DNA from: Romanomermis culicivorax
Lineage: Eukaryota; Nematoda; Enoplea; Mermithida; Mermithidae
Assembly: GCA_963922205.1 (NCBI GenBank)
Contig: CAWUHX010000028.1
Location: 434,001 to 498,000, forward strand
Direction of reading: 5' to 3'
Length of the DNA: 64,000 nucleotides
Below, in pieces: positions 58,946-64,000 of this stretch. The notes beneath the pieces were generated by a model. It did not search any database. It was not told where the DNA came from and saw only the letters and a program-made list of their open reading frames with translations. The first letter of the stretch is position 1. Each line of letters begins with the position of its first letter. The translations under genes and the position numbers were made by a program.

Positions 58946-59160
58946 GTCACGATGCGCACACGCTGCCGTCGTGCGTTTTCCTCTGAACCCGTAGACTTGA
59001 TGTTTCACAAGTCAGGGTCCCAAGCCTGCGTATTTGAGGTGGGCACTGGGTGGTAGTGCGCGCTGCCACCCGGTGACTAACGTTACATAAGCTTGGAGCT
59101 GAAAAACGTCGCGTGAGGGTTAAGAATAATAGAGTGGGCAATCCTGAAGCTGGGGACAAT
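58946..59160. other. GC-richer stretch with strong hairpins
   Basis: About 215 bp clearly richer in GC than the surroundings. 59048-59071 forms a 9-bp stem (GGGTGGTAG with CTGCCACCC, one GT pair) with a 6-base loop. Upstream CGCAC..GTGCG and CACGA..TCGTG pairs are possible. It could be a structured RNA gene or a transposon end; no known RNA family is recognised. Confidence 0.3.
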
Positions 59161-59429
59161 CTGCTATGTGGTCTAATGAGCGCTGGAGCTATCGAAACTT
59201 TAGTTTAACGCGTAAAACGGAAAAGTTCAATAGCGTCATGTCAATTTCGTTATAAAGATAGCATTTGCGTACTCTTCATACAAAAGCAAAAAAAGGACTT
59301 TCGTGCATTAGTCGTGACAACGGGATGGTTGGGATGAGGGAACACAACCATCATTGCTTTCACTGACCGTGTACCAAAGTGCAGTTTTTTGTTGCAAGTG
59401 ACTGCTGATAAAGCTCGTGCTCATATGGG

Positions 59430-59720
59430 GTATGACTTAAACCCGGATTATTCCGACGGATCCGGATCGGGTGCCTAAAACCCTTATCACGGCGGATCAG
59501 CGGATTGGGGTTTTTTCTCCTAAAACTATGTTTTTGGGTGGCTAAAACCCGGATCGTGGCGGATCACGACGGATCATCCCGCTTTTCCGGATCCGTGGCA
59601 AACATGTCTAAAACCCGGATTTTCATCACGGATCACCCCCCACGGATCGCGGTGCAATGTATTAATTTTTGATCGGGAACCAAATTTTTGATCCGGATCA
59701 ACCTTTTTTGATCCGGATCA
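59430..59720. repeat. TAAAACCC / GATCCGGATC reiterated words
   Basis: TAAAACCC recurs at 59476, 59543 and 59609 (spacing 67 and 66 bp), each followed by CGGATC-type words; GATCCGGATC repeats follow at 59690-59720. It resembles the subterminal arrays of the elements at 36865 and 44833, but no TIR pair is found. Confidence 0.55.
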
Positions 59721-60074
59721 AATTTTTTTGATTTAGATCAAATTTTTTCGAATTTGTTCTTCGTGACGAGTGTTTGCACATCACGAATTTCAGATTTTAA
59801 TCCAGATCAATATTTTTGATGCGGATCAACTTTTTTTCAATTTTTCATCTAGATTAAATTTTTTCGAATTTTTTCGTCCTGATGAGTGTTTTCACCTGAC
59901 AGATTCATATTTTGATCCAGATCAATATTTTTGATTAAATTTATTCGAACTTTCACCTCACGGATTCAATATTTTATTCTTTTCACCTCACGGATTCAGT
60001 ATTTTTGATCAAATAAAAAACAGTTTTACAAAAACAGTAGTCAACCGAAGATAGAGCATCTGATTGCTCAATAA

Positions 60075-61900
60075 ATTGTGGTTTAACATCAGTTTGACAT
60101 GGCTGTTTTACTGTCTTGTCATCATTTATGATGACGACTATCCACTGGATTTGAGCGAAACATTATTTCTACAGGTTAGAACAAAAATTTAGCATGTCTT
60201 TTTAGTTTGTAGTGTGATCCGTCTGGTCCAACATGATCTGATTAATGTTATGGGCAAATGCAAATATAAAAGCATAGACAATGGAGGGAAATGGAAAAAA
60301 AGTTTTAAAAAAGAAAAAAAGTTAATTTGGATCAGCCATTTGCTTTTTTCTCTTGGGCCTTACAAGCCGCTTTCAGCTTTTCACTGAGTGTGGTCTAACG
60401 ACAGATTAACAGACTGGTCCAACTATCTTGTTAGAATTTATGTCCACGACGTAATATATCCACTGGATTTAAGCGAAACATTATTTCTACAGGTTGGAAC
60501 ACATACTTAGCATGTCTTGTTTGTTTGTAGTGTCATCCGTCATATATTGGTTGTATCTGACATGATCCGCTTAATATTATGGTCAAATACAAACATAAAG
60601 GCATACACAATGGTGTGCAAAAAAATGCAAAAAGTATGCAAAAACAGTAATTGGAAGTGCTTCTTGCTTTTTGTTTTTGGGCTTAAGCATTTCAAAGCTG
60701 CTTTCAGCTTTTTGATGGGTGTGGTTTGACGACAGAATAACAGAGCCGACTACTGTCTTGTTAGGATTATTCACATTTGCTATATGAATCTGCAGCATTT
60801 GAATGGAACATTAATTCTATGGTTAGAACAATTATTTAGCATGTCTTTTTTGTTTGCAGTGTGATCAGATGCACCATGATCTGATCACTGTAATTTAAAT
60901 TTATTTCCATCCCCGGCCTCGACTGATCTGACGAGTATCCACAATGGATAACAATGTTATTAAATGTAGATAGTTGTCAATTTCATATAAAAAAATATTC
61001 TAAAGTAATTTAAAAACAGTAGTCTAGGCCTGGGAATTCATTATGTCCCATTTGATAATTGGTGTGGTTTAACTCCAGAATAACAAATTTAGACTTTTTG
61101 AATTTATAATGGGTGTGGTTTAACTTCAGAATAACATTATCTATGGTTGTCCTACTGTTTGACAACAATATTCATGTTTGGGATATGTATTCGCTGCATT
61201 TGAATTGGAACACTATTTCTATGGGTTAGAACAAATATTTAGCATGTCTTTTAAGTTTGTAATGTGATCCGTCAGACTCGATATGATCCGATCACCCTAA
61301 TTTAAATTTATAATAATTCAAAATACACCTCAAGCCCAGACTGATCCGACACAGATGCACAATGGATAACTATATCATTAAATGTAGATAGTTATTTATA
61401 TAAAAAAAGTTTAAAGGAATTCAAAAACAGTAGTCCAGCCGAACTCTAAGATTTTCACTTTGATAATAGGTGTGGTTTAACTGCAGAATAACAAATTTAG
61501 AATTTTTGATTTTATAATTGGTGTGGTTTAACTCCAGAATAATAGAATCAAAGGTTGTCCTACTATTTGACAACAATATTAGTATTTTGTATATGTATTT
61601 GCTGCTTTGAATGGAACATTATTTCTGCATGTTAGAACAACTATTTGGCATGTGTTTTTAGTTTGTATTGTGATCCCTCCGATCAGACATGATCTGATCC
61701 CTAAATCAATTTTAAATTATTTTATCTGTGAAAAAAAATTTTAAATAATGAAAGTAAAAAAAGGTAGTTTGGACCAGCCATTTGTGTTTGTGGCCAAGAG
61801 CTGCTTCCAGCTTTGAGGTTTGAAGATAGAATAATAGTTATCTAGTTAGAATGCATTTGAAAGATATATTTTACCATGTGTTTGGGTTTTAATTGTTAAC
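60075..61900. repeat. Degenerate tandem array, ~315-410-bp unit
   Basis: TTAGCATGTCTT-type motifs occur at about 60190, 60506, 60836 and 61238, with a worn fifth near 61638. Each is preceded by GTTAGAACA or a variant and followed by a GTGATCC word. TGTGGTTTAAC..CAGAATAAC recurs between them (60719, 61061, 61112, 61469, 61525). Units are diverged; no coding content. Confidence 0.65.
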
Positions 61901-62112
61901 CATTTAATCAGGTCATATCATAATCATATCCGAATGTACATCTTGTATTTCGATGTGTATGTTATTCTTGTCCTCGAATTTATATATGTAGTGGTAGGAT
62001 ACTAGTTTTAAGAAAAAAAATATTAAAAACTAATTTTTTCACAGTAATTTTCATCGTAGAGCTACCCCATCAGTCAAAATGAATGTGAAACTTATTTTAC
62101 TTGAAAGAAAAA

Positions 62113-62435
62113 TTGCTGTGGACTAGTATGTACAAAATACAGATACAATTGAAAATGGCACCCTGAACACTGGTAAACTAGTAACAATAACAAAAAATAA
62201 TAGCAAAAAAGTACCAAAACTAATAAAAAACGTCCATCGGCACATAGATACCCCTTTGATGGGCTTTATTTGCTTGCTGTGGAGTAGTATGTACAAAATA
62301 CAGATACAATCAAAAACGGCACTGGGAACACTGGTAAACTAGTAACGATAACAAAAAATAATAATGAAAAAGTACAAAAACTAATAAAAAACGTCCATCT
62401 GCACATAGATACCCCTTTGATGGGCTTTATTCGCC
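62113..62435. repeat. 161-bp tandem direct duplication
   Basis: TTGCTGTGGA at 62113 and 62274 starts two head-to-tail copies with shared GTATGTACAAAATACAG, CACTGGTAAACTAGTAAC and ACATAGATACCCCTTTGAT words. They differ by scattered substitutions. Confidence 0.85.
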
Positions 62436-62879
62436 AATTCATCAGCCCCTTCCTCGCATCTTGATTTCTGGACCACAACGCCCATTTGGTCAATAGGTCT
62501 TGCAAGCATTGAACGAAATAATTGTAGGCATTTTGGAGGCTCTATTGTTCTTTTGGCCTATAGCCTCACGTCGTCCTCAAATAACTGCACATAAATTCGT
62601 GCACAGTTGCAATGGTTCCTTCTTTGGTTATCAATCGAATGTTGTTTTTCTTATACTCCTCATAAATATAGCATGGATGTTTGGTCAATTGCCCCACCAT
62701 CAATCGAAAAATATTGTGGTGTAGATGTATATGCCACACAATGATGTGTCACGAAAAAACTAAAATAATGAATAAGTTTCATACAAATGAATGTATTGAA
62801 TGGATGAATGTTTGTTACGTGATTGTATTAAATGTTTAAACTTAAAATTAAATAACTTTTGGGTCAAAATATAATCCAA

Positions 62880-63600
62880 TCCATCAATGGATCACCCAAT
62901 TTTCTACCTCAAAATTCAGATCCCGATAATGCCAGTTGTCCATGAAATCAGGTAGCTGAAAATCGTTTCGGAAAATCGTTGACTTCCAAGTTCAACAAGC
63001 CATGCTCTGATTGGCATCTGAAAGGTGTACAAAATAATTGCTCATTCCTGTTAAAAAAATTAACTGTCATGGAAAATGTATCAACTGTAATGGAAAAAAA
63101 TTAACTGTCATGGGAAATACAGAAGGTAAGGTAATAACAACATGATTCATTTAATACCACTTATAGACTCACATTTTATTGTAATTTTGTAGCCTGTTTG
63201 AAATTATGCTGACAATGTGGTCATGGAGTCTCTGTTGTACATCCGACACAACAATTTCAGCCCAACCCACAACATTGGTGGAAACAGGAGCCATGTACAT
63301 TGGCATTGATTTTTGACCAAAATCGGCAATACGATGTGATGAAATTCATTGACTAAATGTTCACGTATGCCAACAGTCAATGCATATTGCATCGACATCA
63401 TTTCTAAAACCAGACGAATAAATGCAACTGTAAAAGTTGTAAATGATTAAAATAATTCATCCTATCTCACTTTTAACCAGGACCATTTTGTGTTGGTCAC
63501 AGATGCAAGGCCAAGTTGCTTCAAATGGAAGCGATATTCCATTGCCAGCAGCATCCAGTATGCAACGATGGTTAATACACCTAAACATTAAAATTTAGTG
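62880..63600 (-). pseudogene. Coding-like remnants upstream of nothing recognised
   Basis: Minus-strand stretches read like protein but change frame or hit stops: about 63590-63490 (RCILDAAGNGISLPFEATWP), 63430-63310 (FIRLVLEMMSMQYALTVGIR), 63320-63190 (PMYMAPVSTNVVGWAEIVV, QQRLHDHIVSIIS) and 63010-62880 (LPDFMDNWHYRDLNFEVENW). They lie downstream of the helicase remnant at 63710-64000 on the same strand and may belong to it. Family not recognised. Confidence 0.3.
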
Positions 63601-63709
63601 GAGGTAAAAAAAATTACACTGTGCACCCAAATTAACTAAAATGAAATTCAGGTAGGAATCATATTGAATCAATCATGTCTTACCATATTAATAAATTACG
63701 CCAATGTTT

Positions 63710-64000
63710 TTAGCCCTCGGTATTGATTAGTTCTTTGTTTACGATGAAACACATTCCTGTTTCCAACAATGGAAACATTGTAGCATTGCCAATGATCTTA
63801 AGCAAGCAATGACCTCGGCTAATTGCCATGTTTAAATGTTTAAAATTTTCCAAAAATTGGATTTAATCACACAATGTCGTAGATGACTATGTCTGATTCT
63901 TGTCCCTGTAAAAATCGTTTCATAATATAAGTATTTGATTGTGATTAAAGTACAAAACCAAGTTTACCACCTGAAAGCCATCTACAGTGCCTATTCGAAT
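63710..64000 (-). pseudogene. SF1 (UPF1-like) helicase, C-terminal motifs, partial and decayed
   Basis: The minus strand enters from the right edge. 64000-63971 reads IRIGTVDGFQ, a 65-bp intron follows (GTGGTAAAC ... TTTTTACAG), and 63905 on reads GQESDIVIYDIV then a stop. The joined TVDGFQGQESDIVI is the motif V of UPF1/ZNFX1/SETX/MOV10-type helicases. In another frame, 63862-63710 reads FLENFKHLNMAISRGHC and KIIGN, the motif VI region (R.NVA.SRA...IGN), then a stop. The segment between V and VI is too short and frameshifted, so this copy looks broken. It could be a host gene relic or carried by a transposon. ATP-binding motifs would lie beyond the window. Confidence 0.6.

Noticed and set aside
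58947..59159. 70-residue minus-strand ORF as a protein gene
   Set aside because: The composition follows from the local GC-rich hairpins; no domain and no ATG context support.

Overview
This window is eukaryotic and animal. It has three spliced protein-coding genes with GT-AG introns (about 50 bp to over 3 kb) that read as animal orthologues, in an AT-rich background loaded with transposon debris. The proteins look most like those of arthropods and other small invertebrates, but I cannot name the species. A 100-N gap (24562-24661) followed directly by a SMART-type cDNA/whole-amplification adapter shows that it is a scaffold from amplified, low-input material.

Layout. 1-1053: two short unassigned minus-strand coding candidates. 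2013-5017: a four-level nest of DNA transposons. 5450-11996 (minus): epsinR/CLINT1, nine exons, with only the last exon(s) missing. 12937-15677: more hAT-like elements. 15975-20219: a dead CR1/L2-like LINE broken by two further insertions. 20715-31120: almost solid nested elements, including the gap. 32093-42292 (plus): a CDC14 dual-specificity phosphatase, ten exons recognised, the first exon missing, introns filled with elements. 43483-47530: a second deep nest. 47828-50097: a second LINE copy, also interrupted. 50516-52368: a mariner-type element with 52-bp inverted repeats. 53647-57855 (plus): complete prohibitin-2, six exons. 58946-64000: a structured GC-richer stretch, tandem arrays, a 161-bp duplication and a decayed or partial UPF1-like SF1 helicase running off the right edge (minus).

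The three host genes have unrelated cell roles: TGN/endosome clathrin adaptor, mitotic-exit/centrosomal phosphatase, inner-mitochondrial-membrane scaffold. They show no operon-like logic. The striking content is the transposons. More than 20 non-autonomous elements can be delimited by target-site duplications (TSDs), nearly all 8 bp (hAT type) and two with TA (Tc1/mariner type). Many share one of two related internal cores but carry different terminal modules, such as C-A-[G/C]-T-G plus a T run followed by a distinct reiterated word (GTGGAAA, GCGCTAATG, TTGCAC, GTACAAA, CAAGCC, GGCTCCTAAAA). The cores repeatedly carry a palindrome whose bottom strand has a GNA triloop (centre GCGAAGC or GCGCAGC). 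These modular ends and hairpins are the best candidate here for something not described before.
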